Shown: positions 1 through 8,306 of the stretch, in pieces | Numbering within the stretch: position 1 is the stretch's first letter | Layout of the letters: each line of letters starts with the position of its first letter | From: Kineosporia succinea | GTDB lineage: Bacteria; Actinomycetota; Actinomycetes; Actinomycetales; Kineosporiaceae | Direction of reading: 5' to 3' | Length of the DNA stretch: 64,000 nucleotides | Assembly: GCF_030811555.1 (NCBI RefSeq) | Contig: NZ_JAUSQZ010000001.1 | Location: 5,515,241 to 5,579,240 of the forward strand | Notes under the pieces: generated by a model | Database searches by the model: none | What the model was told of the DNA's origin: nothing | The model's input: only the letters and a program-made list of their open reading frames with translations | Translations under genes and position numbers: made by a program

Positions 1-1292
1 CCCGAGTCGAGGAAGCCGAGGGCTGCGGCCTTCATGACGGCCGCGTAGCGGTCGGCGCCCTCCGACTCGAGCGCGAACTTGCGGTTCTGCTCGTTCCAGA
101 GCTGCCACGCGTCCACGAGTCCGTCGTAATGCTCCCCGGCCGCGAACGCGAAGTCGTACATGTCGCGGAGGTCCTGCGGGAGCTCCCGCGTCGACGTGCG
201 GGTCCAGGACGGGCCGTCGTGGAAGGACGAAAGCGTCTTCAGCCCGGCGGCATTCGCTGCCTGCAGCCAGTTCCAGGGCTGTTGCTCACCGGAGAAGTCG
301 AAGCTGCCTCGCGCGGGGTTGATGACGTTGTTCCAGCGCTGCCGGTCGCGGATCCAGTCGACGCCGGTGAGCGACAGCACATGCGCGAAGGCGTCGGCGT
401 CGTCGGTCGCGATGAGCTTCGACCCGTAGACGTCGACCGCGAAAGGGCTGTCGTCGATCGCGGGTCGGGACGACGCCGCGGGCAGAACGGCGAACGCGCC
501 CTCAATGCCGTTCTCCGACCCGGTGATCCGCGCGGACACCCGGTACGCCCCGGTGTCGAGCGCGGCGCCGAGGTCGATGGATGCGGCGGTCTCGCCGGTC
601 TGCGCCGTGGCCTCGCCCTCGGCCACGACGGCCCCGTCGTAGTCCGTGACGCTCCAGGTGACCGGCACGGGGCCCGGCGCCTCGGCGTTGAGCGCGGCCG
701 CGAGCATGACGTTCTCGCCCTGCTCGAAGACGCCGAAACGATCGGGGGCCGTCGCCGATTCGAGGGTCGCCTCGACCGGCGTGAGGGTGAACGTGTCGAG
801 GAACAGCGCGTAGTTCGTGTTCGGCGACACCCGGCGCTCGGTGACCTGGAACTCGATCGTGTTGACGCCGGCGTCGAGGGCGAGGGTGCCCAGCTCGTAG
901 CGCCGCAGTTCGTTCGTGACGACCGAAAGCTCACGGGCGCCGCGACTCTCGTGCCAAGCTCCGTCGTTCGCCCGCACCCGGAACGGTGACGCCCATTCCA
1001 CACCGGTCCGGATCGTCGTCGCGTCGAGCCGGTAGAGGGAGGCGTCGTCGACCTCGACCTCGTAGGTGGCGGTATATCCGCCTGCGGGGGCATCGGCCGC
1101 GGTGTAGAGCTGCAGGGACGAGCCTCCGCTGGCTCCGGTCTGCGCGGCGGCGCCGGGCACCATGGTCGTGGCCGTGGGGTTCTCGCCCTCGATCGTGAGG
1201 GGCCCGGCGGCCTGGGCGGGGCTCGAGACGAGCAGACCCGTGGCGAGCATGACGGCGGCTACGCCGGCGACGCGAAAGCGGGGAAAGGCCAC
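1..1292 (-). CDS. Secreted glycoside hydrolase (clan GH-A-like), 5' part only
   Basis: Runs off the left edge; about 430 residues are visible. I chose the GTG at 1292 because AAGGAG stands six bases before it and it opens a signal peptide (basic start, hydrophobic core, cut near SSPAQA-A). Next comes a beta-rich segment like a carbohydrate-binding module (about residues 35-170), an Ig-like stretch, then the start of a TIM-barrel hydrolase. WQLWNEQN near the visible end resembles the acid/base Asn-Glu motif of GH-A enzymes such as GH39 or GH51; the nucleophile lies outside the window. It sits downstream of the sugar permeases in the same direction and probably cuts a galactose-containing glycan outside the cell. 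The insertion element now separates it from that operon. Substrate is inferred. Confidence 0.75.
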   Translation of the reverse strand, partial: MAFPRFRVAGVAAVMLATGLLVSSPAQAAGPLTIEGENPTATTMVPGAAAQTGASGGSSLQLYTAADAPAGGYTATYEVEVDDASLYRLDATTIRTGVEWASPFRVRANDGAWHESRGARELSVVTNELRRYELGTLALDAGVNTIEFQVTERRVSPNTNYALFLDTFTLTPVEATLESATAPDRFGVFEQGENVMLAAALNAEAPGPVPVTWSVTDYDGAVVAEGEATAQTGETAASIDLGAALDTGAYRVSARITGSENGIEGAFAVLPAASSRPAIDDSPFAVDVYGSKLIATDDADAFAHVLSLTGVDWIRDRQRWNNVINPARGSFDFSGEQQPWNWLQAANAAGLKTLSSFHDGPSWTRTSTRELPQDLRDMYDFAFAAGEHYDGLVDAWQLWNEQNRKFALESEGADRYAAVMKAAALGFLDS

Positions 1293-1332
1293 AGAGATCT
1301 CCTTCGATCCGTGGTGGGACGGGAAGGAACGC

Positions 1333-1376
1333 TCAGCCCTTCAGGGCACCGGCGGATCCGGCACCCGTCAGGAACT
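1333..1376 (-). pseudogene. Detached C-terminal tail of the sugar permease
   Basis: Read on the minus strand this gives QFLTGAGSAGALKG and a stop. It is the usual end of MalG-type permeases and joins in frame to the FQKQ end of the gene at 2345-3220 once the insertion element and one ACT copy are removed. It has no start of its own and is not expected to be made. Confidence 0.85.
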
Positions 1377-1399
1377 GAACGTTTTCCAACCTCCTGAGG
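1377..1399 (+). repeat. Left inverted repeat of the insertion sequence
   Basis: Begins GAACGTTTTCCAACC. It matches the right end at 18 of 23 positions, identical from the TTTCC to the CTCCT core. Confidence 0.85.
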
Positions 1400-1527
1400 C
1401 GCAGGGGGCTCAGGGGTCGCTGCTGTCACGGGGGCGGTAAGGGTGCACGTGGCGGTGGCCGAAACCTGAAGAAACCCCTGGTGGGATCACGATTGTCGAG
1501 ATCAAGATCCATCACCAGGAGTTCCGA

Positions 1528-2328
1528 GTGCTTGTCTACCGCTCAGGCATGAACGTGTCCACCCAACACCTGCGGTTCGTCACGAACGCGTTGCGCACCC
1601 AGCGGAAGCAGAGCGGAACTCGCTGGCGCGTGTTGTCCTCCGGGCAGCAGGCTTTGATGCTCCTGGCCCACCTGAAGAAGGGCGAGACCTACCGCGACCT
1701 GGCCATCGGCTTCAAGGTCGGCACGAGCACGGCCTACCGCTACCTGCGCGAAGGCCTGGAGGTCCTGGCCGGCCTCGCCCCGGCCCTGGAACAGGCCATC
1801 CAGGCCGCGGCGAAGAAGGCCTACGTGACCTTGGACGGAACACTGCTGCGTATCGACCGGGTGGCCATGGCCTCGAAAGGCGACCGCATCTATTACTCCG
1901 GCAAGCACAAGACTCACGGGGTGAACGTGCAGGTCATCGCCGATCCGGCCGGCCGGCTGATCTGGGCATCACCGGCCCTGCCCGGGGCCCGCCACGACGC
2001 CGGAGCCGCCAAGGAACACGGAATCCCCGCTGCTCTGGGCGCGGCCGGCGTGAGCACGTTCGCCGACACCGCCTACATCGGTGCCGGGCCTACGATCCGG
2101 GCGCCGTTTCGTCGACTGCGCCACGACCGCAGCTCCCACCTCTTCACCCGCAGGGAGCTCTCAACCGGCCAAAAGGCCGTCAACACATCGATCTCGCAGA
2201 TGCGAGCTCCCGGCGAGCGCGCCAATGCCGCCCTCAAGAGCTGGCGTCTCCTGCACAAGATTCGCTCCAGTCCCGCTCACGCGACGCGGCTGGTGAACGC
2301 GGTTCAGGTGGTGATCCTCAACTCCTGA
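1528..2328 (+). CDS. IS5-family DDE transposase
   Basis: This 266-residue protein has an N-terminal helix-turn-helix region (KGETYRDLAIGFKVGTSTAYRYL) typical of actinobacterial IS5 transposases, then a DDE_Tnp_4-type catalytic domain. Visible acidic blocks are VTLDGTLL (first Asp), ADTAYIGAG (second Asp) and a late Glu near GERANAALKSW. YYSGKHKTHGVNVQVI is a family hallmark. GTG at 1528 has AGGAG six bases upstream; an ATG at 1549 is the alternative. Length suits an active enzyme with no visible break. It is the only gene of the element. Confidence 0.92.
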   Translation: MLVYRSGMNVSTQHLRFVTNALRTQRKQSGTRWRVLSSGQQALMLLAHLKKGETYRDLAIGFKVGTSTAYRYLREGLEVLAGLAPALEQAIQAAAKKAYVTLDGTLLRIDRVAMASKGDRIYYSGKHKTHGVNVQVIADPAGRLIWASPALPGARHDAGAAKEHGIPAALGAAGVSTFADTAYIGAGPTIRAPFRRLRHDRSSHLFTRRELSTGQKAVNTSISQMRAPGERANAALKSWRLLHKIRSSPAHATRLVNAVQVVILNS

Positions 2329-2346
2329 GGAGGTTGGAAAGTCCTC
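2324..2346 (-). repeat. Right inverted repeat of the insertion sequence
   Basis: The minus strand begins GAGGACTTTCCAACC, pairing with the left end. Its terminal bases supply the TGA stop that now ends the interrupted permease. Confidence 0.85.
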
Positions 2347-3220
2347 ACTGCTTCTGGAAGATCGCGAACACCGTGATCGGGATGAGAACGGCGATGAACA
2401 TGCCGGCCATGAGCATGGCGAGGTCGGCCTGAGGCGCGACCGTCGCGAGTCCCACCGACAGCGGCTGCTTCTCGGGGGAGGGCAGGGCCAGGAGCGGCCA
2501 CAGGAAGTCCTTCCACGACGCGATGAACGCGAGAAGGGCGACCACGCCGATGATCGGACGCGCCATCGGCAGCACGATCGACCAGAGGATGCGCAGCGGA
2601 CCGGCGCCGTCGACCGTCGCCGCCTCGATCAGCTCGGGCGGGATGGTCTGGAAGTACTGCTTCATGATGAGCACGTTGAAGGCGCTGACGCCGTTGGTGA
2701 GCCACAGCGCCGCGTAGCTGTCGAGGAGCCCGAGGTCGATCACGGTGAGGTACAGCGGGATCAGCGAGATCACCCCGGGGATGAACAGGGTCGCCATGAT
2801 CGCGGCGTTGAGGACCGGCCCGTACCTCGGGCGCAGGATCGCTAGCACGTAGCCGAGCGTCACGGCCGAGAACACGGCCACGATCACCTCGCCGCTCGTG
2901 ATCAGGAGCGAGTTGGTGGTGAACCGGCCGATCTGGATCTGGTTCCACGCGTCGGCGAGGTTCTGCCCCTGGATGCCTGAGGGCCACAGGGCGAACGGGG
3001 TGCGCAGGATGTCCTGCGTGGTCGACACCGCGGACTTCGCGAGCCACAGCAGCGGCCCGGCCGCCACGACGGCGAGCAGGGCCACGACCACCCAGACCAC
3101 GACGCGGAAGGTGAATCGGGTGCTCGCGCGGGAGAGGTCGGAGTCGGAGATGTTCGAGCGCTCGAGCGAGCGGCCGGTCGAGTGCCGTCGGGCGGTGCGG
3201 GTCCTTTCGGTGAGGGCCAT
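2345..3220 (-). CDS. Sugar ABC permease (MalG type), C-terminus cut by the insertion sequence
   Basis: Second membrane subunit of a carbohydrate importer. About six membrane spans are visible, and the EAA loop reads EAATVDGAGPLRILWSIVLP, the ATPase contact site. The start is the ATG at 3220, whose A overlaps the TAA of the upstream permease. The frame stops at FAIFQKQ because the insertion element supplies TGA; the lost 13 residues lie at 1333-1376. The protein is 291 residues instead of about 304. Loss of such a short tail may or may not inactivate it. No ATPase gene lies in the locus, so a shared MsmK/MsiK-like ATPase would be needed. Confidence 0.9.
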   Translation of the reverse strand: MALTERTRTARRHSTGRSLERSNISDSDLSRASTRFTFRVVVWVVVALLAVVAAGPLLWLAKSAVSTTQDILRTPFALWPSGIQGQNLADAWNQIQIGRFTTNSLLITSGEVIVAVFSAVTLGYVLAILRPRYGPVLNAAIMATLFIPGVISLIPLYLTVIDLGLLDSYAALWLTNGVSAFNVLIMKQYFQTIPPELIEAATVDGAGPLRILWSIVLPMARPIIGVVALLAFIASWKDFLWPLLALPSPEKQPLSVGLATVAPQADLAMLMAGMFIAVLIPITVFAIFQKQ

Positions 3221-4164
3221 TACTTGCTCCACTTCCGGGAGAGCCACAGGTAGATCGCGGCGAAGACGCTGAGGGCGGCGGCGAGCATCAGGCTCAGGGC
3301 CGCGGCCTGGCCGAAGTTGCCGTAGATGAACGCGTAGCGGTAGATGAGCATGAGCAGCGTCACGGTGCTGTTGTTCGGCCCGCCGCCCGTGAGCAGGAAC
3401 GGCTCGGTGAACACCTGGAACGTGCCGATCAGCTGCAGGAGGAGGAGCAGGAGGATCGTGCCGCGCATCTGCGGCAGAGTGATGTGCCAGATGCGGCGGA
3501 AGATGCCGGCGCCGTCGATCTCGGCCGCCTCGTACAGCTGCGAGTCGATGGACAGTACCGTCGCGAGGTAGATCATCGTGGTCGATCCGGACGCGCCCCA
3601 GGTGGCGACGAGCACGATCGACAGCATCGCGGTCGACGGGGACTGCAGCCAGGGGAGCGGATCGACGCCCACCGTCGCGAGGATCGAGTTGAAGAGGCCG
3701 CTGGCATCGGGGGCGTAGAACACCTGCCACAGCAGGATCGACACGACCGGCGGGATCACGGTGGGCAGGAACACGAGGAAGCTCGAGATGCGACGTGCCC
3801 GGCGCATCTCGGCGAGCATGACGGCGAGGAGGATCGGGAGGGGGAAGCCGATCACGAGCGCGAGACCCGCGTACAGGGCCGTGTTCTCGAGAGCCTGACC
3901 GAGCAGCGGGTCGGCCAGCACGCGCTCGAAGTTCTCGATGCCGACCCATCTGGTCGTGATGAGGTTCGTCTTCTGGAAGGCGATGACGAGCCCACGCAGG
4001 ATCGGCCACCAGGAGAAGAGCGCGAACAGCGCCACGGCGGGCAGCAGGATGAGCATCGTGCTGAGCCCGCCCCGTCGCAGGAGCGGACGCCGGCGCGGCG
4101 GCGGGACGGACTCCTGGCCGGCCGCCGCGGGTGGGACGAGAGGCGGGGACGTCACGGAGGTCAT
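3220..4164 (-). CDS. Sugar ABC permease (MalF type)
   Basis: First membrane subunit of the carbohydrate importer, 314 residues. The N-terminus is a proline- and arginine-rich cytoplasmic tail, followed by about six membrane spans. The EAA loop EAAEIDGAGIFRRIWHITLP is clear. The stop overlaps the ATG of the next permease by one base, so the two are translationally coupled. It lies 57 bases after the binding-protein gene, and together they form a binding protein-permease-permease operon probably under the LacI regulator at 5879. Confidence 0.92.
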   Translation of the reverse strand: MTSVTSPPLVPPAAAGQESVPPPRRRPLLRRGGLSTMLILLPAVALFALFSWWPILRGLVIAFQKTNLITTRWVGIENFERVLADPLLGQALENTALYAGLALVIGFPLPILLAVMLAEMRRARRISSFLVFLPTVIPPVVSILLWQVFYAPDASGLFNSILATVGVDPLPWLQSPSTAMLSIVLVATWGASGSTTMIYLATVLSIDSQLYEAAEIDGAGIFRRIWHITLPQMRGTILLLLLLQLIGTFQVFTEPFLLTGGGPNNSTVTLLMLIYRYAFIYGNFGQAAALSLMLAAALSVFAAIYLWLSRKWSK

Positions 4165-4221
4165 GCGGGCTCCTTCATCGGAAACGGCATGAGGACGGGG
4201 AGGGCGGGGGCGTCCGGCCGG

Positions 4222-5610
4222 TCATGAGTTCGTCTGCGCGTCGGCGACGATGGTCTCGGCCTGGCTCTGGGCCTGGCCGAGAAGCCCGTCGATGTCGGCG
4301 TTCTCGTCGGTGAACACGGCCTGGAGCACGGTGTCGAGCAGACCGTAGATCTGCTGCGCCTCCGTGCGCGGCTCCGTCACGACCGCGAAGTCGGGCGACT
4401 GCGCGGCCGCGTAGTACGTCTCGAGGTTCTGGAGCGGGACGTTGATGCTCGGCTTGATCGCGTCGAGGTAGGCCGCGTACGTCTCGGGGGCGACGAGCGG
4501 GAGCCCGACGCGCGGCACCGTGCCGCCGTCCTTCGCCATCCCCGCGGCCTCTTCGGCGGCGAAGTCGAGGTCGGAGAACCGGTCGAGGTAGTAGAAGTTG
4601 GTCCAGGCCACGCCGGCCGCCGTCTCGGCATCGGTGGCGTCGGCCCGGATGACCGACACCGAACCGCCGCCCAGCGAGCCGAGACCGCCGTCCTTCTGCG
4701 GGAGCGGGAACAGGCCGTACGACTCGGGATCCATCCCGAAGTTGCGTACCAGCGGGTTGTACCACTCGGAGGCGCCCACGAGCATGCCGTATTTCCCCGA
4801 GGCGAACGCGGGACCGGCGGAGTCGAAGTCGAGCAGGAAGTTGCTGCCCAGCACGTCCTTGTCCCAGCGCAGGTCGGACAGGTACTCCAGCGCGGCCTTC
4901 GTCGCGTCGTTGTCCAGGTTCGCGGTCGTCTCCTCGCCGCTGGTCTCCTCGACGAGGCCGCCGAACGCGGCGCTGGTCGCGGCCAGCGTCCATCCGCCCT
5001 GGTTCGACGTCGTGAGCTGGCCGAGGCCGGAGGCATCCGTCTTCTCGGTGATCGTGGACGCGGCGGCGGCGATGTCGTCCCAGCTCTCGAGGGGCTGGTC
5101 GGGATCGAGTCCGGCCTCCTCGAACACGTCGCGGTTGACGAGGACCGCCAGCGTGAACGCGGAGACGGGGACGCCGTAGTACGCGCCGTCCGGGCCCTGC
5201 ACGTTCGCGGTCACCGACTCGTTGAGCTCCTTCAGCACGGCCTCGGAGGCGTAGTACGAGCTGACGTCCTTGAGCTGCTCGCGGTTGATGAGCGACTGGA
5301 TCTCGGTCACGGGCACGCCCATGACGACGGGCAGCGTGCGGCCGGCGAGCTGCGCGGCGAAGGTCTGCGGGTCGTACACGACCTCGCTGCCCTCGATCGT
5401 GATGTCGGGGTTCTCCTTCTCGAACTGCGCGACCTTCTGGTCCCAGACCGCGAGGGCGGCCTCGTCGGTGGCCTGCGGCTTGCCGCCGACGGTGAGCGTG
5501 ACCTCGCCGGCGGCCTCACCGCTCGAGCCGCCGCAGGCGGTGAGGAGGAGGGCGGATGCGGTCAACGCGGCGATCAGCTCGGCGGCTACGCGGCGCGGGT
5601 GTCGTGACAT
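4222..5610 (-). CDS. Extracellular sugar-binding lipoprotein of the ABC importer
   Basis: Family-1 solute-binding protein of 462 residues. The signal peptide ends in a lipobox (LLLTAC, Cys 26), followed by a GGSSGEAAG linker, so it is anchored outside the membrane. The body has typical features (VWDQKVAQFEKENPDI; FASGKYGMLVGASEW). ATG at 5610 has GGAG seven bases upstream. It is first in the importer operon, and a LacI-type palindrome lies about 105 bp upstream. A galactoside ligand is inferred from the neighbouring alpha-galactosidase. Confidence 0.92.
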   Translation of the reverse strand: MSRHPRRVAAELIAALTASALLLTACGGSSGEAAGEVTLTVGGKPQATDEAALAVWDQKVAQFEKENPDITIEGSEVVYDPQTFAAQLAGRTLPVVMGVPVTEIQSLINREQLKDVSSYYASEAVLKELNESVTANVQGPDGAYYGVPVSAFTLAVLVNRDVFEEAGLDPDQPLESWDDIAAAASTITEKTDASGLGQLTTSNQGGWTLAATSAAFGGLVEETSGEETTANLDNDATKAALEYLSDLRWDKDVLGSNFLLDFDSAGPAFASGKYGMLVGASEWYNPLVRNFGMDPESYGLFPLPQKDGGLGSLGGGSVSVIRADATDAETAAGVAWTNFYYLDRFSDLDFAAEEAAGMAKDGGTVPRVGLPLVAPETYAAYLDAIKPSINVPLQNLETYYAAAQSPDFAVVTEPRTEAQQIYGLLDTVLQAVFTDENADIDGLLGQAQSQAETIVADAQTNS

Positions 5611-5713
5611 GTTCTTACTCCGTTGTAGAAGACGTCATTCCGGGTCGTCGGGATCGCGGATCTTCGGGTCCAGGCCTCCGTCAGAGTGCGGCGAGATGGT
5701 GAACGTACTCCGG

Positions 5714-5727
5714 TTGGACCGGTTCAA
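5714..5727. promoter_or_regulatory. LacI-type operator upstream of the importer operon
   Basis: TTGGACCGGTTCAA is an inverted repeat (TTGnACC-GGTnCAA) with the central CG typical of LacI-family operators. It lies between the divergent binding-protein and lacI-type genes, nearer the former. Confidence 0.65.
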
Positions 5728-5812
5728 CAAGGATTAATCAGACATGACTCGGATTTGCGTTGATAGCCGTGTGGCAGCATATTTAGTGTCATCCTGACGC
5801 ACAGTGATGCGG

Positions 5813-5828
5813 ATTGGATCATTCCAAT
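5813..5828. promoter_or_regulatory. Second palindrome, possible autoregulatory operator
   Basis: ATTGGATCATTCCAAT has perfect six-base arms around four bases. It lies 51 bp before the LacI-family start. It lacks a central CG, so binding by this regulator is less sure than at 5714. Confidence 0.4.
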
Positions 5829-5878
5829 TTCAGCGGACGCCGACCCGCTCGCAGGTGAGGACGAAAGGGACCCGAGCG

Positions 5879-6949
5879 ATGAAGCGCGTAGCCATCACCG
5901 ATGTCGCCGAGGCGGCGGAGGTCTCACGGTCGACCGTGTCGAACTACCTGAACCGCCCGGAGATCCTGTCCCCGGCGACGCGGAAACGGATCGCCCGCGC
6001 GATCGACGAGCTCGGGTTCGTGCCCAGCGACGCGGCGCGCAAGATCAGCTCCGGGGACACGCGCACGATCGGGTACGTGGCGTTCGAGTTCACCAACCCG
6101 TTCTCCGGCGTGATCGCCGACGCGATCGAGCGCCGCGCGGCCGAGACCGGGCGCACCGTCATGATCGGCAACTCCGCGGGGTCGACCTCACGTCAGATGG
6201 AGTACCTCGAGCTGTTCGAGCGCAAGCGCGTCTCGGGCCTCATCATCGCGACGCTCGACGAGGTCGAGCCGCGTCTCGCCGAGATGCGCCGACGGGGCAC
6301 GCCGAGCGTCGTCACCGGCCGGCGCGCGACCACGCCGGATCAGGCCTCGGTGTCAGCGGCGGACTCGGCGGGCGGCTACCTCGCCGCCTGGCATCTCCTC
6401 GACATCGGCCGTCGCCGTCTCGCGTTCGTCGGCGGCCCGTTCAGCGTCAAGCAGGTCAGCGAGCGCTTCGACGGGGCGAGCCGCGCGGTGCGGGAGGTCT
6501 CGGGCGCGAGCCTCACGGTGCTGCGCGCCGACGACCGCAGCATGAACGCGGGCTTCGCGGCCGGCGTCGAGATGGCCTCGCAGCGCGACCGGCTCCCCGA
6601 CGGGGTCTTCGCGGTCAACGACCTGGTCGGGCTGGGCGTCGTGCGGGGGCTCACCTCGTTCGGTATCGACGTCCCCCGCGACGTGGCCGTGATCGGCTTC
6701 GACGGCGACGACATCGCCGCCGTCTCCGCGATCCCGCTCTCCACGATCAGCACCCCGGGCGAGGCGATCGGCGAGACCGCGTACGACCTGCTCCTGTCGG
6801 AGCTCGGCGAACCCGTGCGCACCTTCGACTCGCGCCAGCAGATCGTCGCCCCCGAGCTGATCATCCGCGCCTCGACCGTCGGAGACGCCGCCGGTGCCCC
6901 GACTCTCGAGCGGCCCCGTCCCCTGGACACCGAACGCCCGCACCCCTGA
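5879..6949 (+). CDS. LacI-family transcriptional regulator
   Basis: 356 residues. The N-terminal helix-turn-helix and hinge helix are clear (VAITDVAEAAEVSRSTVSNYLNR, then ATRKRIARAIDELGFVP), followed by a periplasmic-binding-like sensor domain (about 60-340). I chose ATG 5879, which follows GAAAGGGA and starts directly at the DNA-binding domain; an upstream ATG at 5804 would add an unlikely tail. It likely represses the divergent importer operon and the downstream catabolic genes until a sugar binds. The stop overlaps the ribosome site of the next gene. Confidence 0.92.
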   Translation: MKRVAITDVAEAAEVSRSTVSNYLNRPEILSPATRKRIARAIDELGFVPSDAARKISSGDTRTIGYVAFEFTNPFSGVIADAIERRAAETGRTVMIGNSAGSTSRQMEYLELFERKRVSGLIIATLDEVEPRLAEMRRRGTPSVVTGRRATTPDQASVSAADSAGGYLAAWHLLDIGRRRLAFVGGPFSVKQVSERFDGASRAVREVSGASLTVLRADDRSMNAGFAAGVEMASQRDRLPDGVFAVNDLVGLGVVRGLTSFGIDVPRDVAVIGFDGDDIAAVSAIPLSTISTPGEAIGETAYDLLLSELGEPVRTFDSRQQIVAPELIIRASTVGDAAGAPTLERPRPLDTERPHP

Positions 6950-6962
6950 AGGAGATTGCGTC

Positions 6963-8306
6963 ATGGATGCCGCAACGCCCGCGCTCCGCTACGCCGTCAT
7001 CGGCACCGGAGCACGGTCCGAGACCTACATCCGCGGCATTCTGGGCCCGCACCGGGCCGAGGCGACGCTGTGCGCGGTCGGCGACGTCAACCCGGGGAGG
7101 GTCCGCCACTTCCAGGAGATCGCGCGGAGGGCCGGCGGCGACGAGCCGGTGGCGTTCTCGCCGCAGGAGCTCGACGATGTGATCGCGCGCGAGCGCATCG
7201 ACCGGGTCATCGTCACGAGCCCCGACCATACGCACGCCGACCTCGTGGTGCGGGCGCTGCGCTCCGGTGCCGACGTGATCGTCGAGAAGCCCCTCACGGT
7301 CGATGTCGCGGGCGCTCGGGCCATCACGCGCGCGGCGGCCGAGACGGGCGGCCGGGTCACCGCGACGTTCAACTACCGGTACTCCCCGCGCAACGCGGCG
7401 CTCAAGCAGCTGCTGGCCTCGGGCGAGATCGGCGAGATCACGAGCGTGCACTTCGAGTGGGTGCTCGACACCGTGCACGGCGCCGACTACTTCCGGCGCT
7501 GGCACCGCGAGAAGGAGAACTCGGGCGGACTGCTCGTGCACAAGTCGGCGCACCACTTCGACCTCGTCAACTGGTGGCTGGCCGATCGACCGCGTCGCGT
7601 CTACGCGAGCGGCGGACTGCGGTTCTACGGTGCCGCGAATGCCGAGCACCGCGGCCTGGGGGCGCGCCCGGCGCGGGGGAGCGTCGGCGCGGCGACGGAC
7701 GACCCGTTCGTGCTCGACATGCGCACGGTGCCGGGTCTCGACGAGCTGTACCTGCGCAACGAGCAGCACGACGGCTACGTGCGGGATCTCGACGTGTTCT
7801 CCGAGGGCATCACGATCGAGGACAACCTCGCGCTCGTGGTCGACTACGACCGCGGCAGCACGCTGAGCTACTCGTTGAACGCGCACTCGCCCTGGGAGGG
7901 GTACACCGTGTCGGTCAACGGCACCAGGGGCAGGGCCGAGCTGCGGGTCGTCGAGCGGGCTGCGGTGTCGGGTCCCGCGGTGGTCGACCCGGGATACTCG
8001 GACGTCCGGAGCGCCACGCCTGAGCGGGCTGAGGGGGAGCAGCTGCTCGTGCAGGGTCACTGGCAGGAGGCGCGGCGCGTCGAGATCCCCGACGGCGGAG
8101 GGAATCACGGCGGAGGGGACGAGCGGATGCTCGCCGATCTGTTCCGACGGGAGCCGCAGGACGACGCCCTGGGACGACGGGCGGGCCTCGTCGACGGCAT
8201 CCGGGCGATCGCCGTGGGCATCGCGGGCAACGAGTCGTTGGTCTCGGGGCTGCCAGTGGTGCTCACCGAGACGGATCTGCCCGGCTGGGACGGGGAGAAG
8301 GCATGA
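6963..8306 (+). CDS. Gfo/Idh/MocA-family NAD(P)-dependent oxidoreductase
   Basis: 447 residues. An N-terminal Rossmann fold (YAVIGTGARSETYIRGIL) is followed by the family motif VIVEKPLT, in which EKP contributes the catalytic Lys, and then the C-terminal alpha/beta domain (HKSAHHFDLVNWWLAD). ATG 6963 has AAGGAG nine bases upstream. Members oxidise or epimerise sugars and can take part in oxidative glycoside cleavage. It overlaps the alpha-galactosidase start by four bases (ATGA), so the two probably work on the same substrate. Exact reaction unknown. Confidence 0.88.
   Translation: MDAATPALRYAVIGTGARSETYIRGILGPHRAEATLCAVGDVNPGRVRHFQEIARRAGGDEPVAFSPQELDDVIARERIDRVIVTSPDHTHADLVVRALRSGADVIVEKPLTVDVAGARAITRAAAETGGRVTATFNYRYSPRNAALKQLLASGEIGEITSVHFEWVLDTVHGADYFRRWHREKENSGGLLVHKSAHHFDLVNWWLADRPRRVYASGGLRFYGAANAEHRGLGARPARGSVGAATDDPFVLDMRTVPGLDELYLRNEQHDGYVRDLDVFSEGITIEDNLALVVDYDRGSTLSYSLNAHSPWEGYTVSVNGTRGRAELRVVERAAVSGPAVVDPGYSDVRSATPERAEGEQLLVQGHWQEARRVEIPDGGGNHGGGDERMLADLFRREPQDDALGRRAGLVDGIRAIAVGIAGNESLVSGLPVVLTETDLPGWDGEKA

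Larger units (their letters stand above)
1377..2346 (+). mobile_element. IS5-family (ISL2-like) insertion sequence, 970 bp
   Basis: The ends are imperfect 23-bp inverted repeats (18 of 23 match) sharing the core TTTCCAACCTCCT. ACT repeats directly outside both ends (1374-1376 and 2347-2349), which fits the ANT target known for the ISL2 group. One transposase gene fills most of it. Both ends and the target copies look intact, so the insertion may be fairly recent. The element sits inside a sugar permease gene. Confidence 0.9.
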
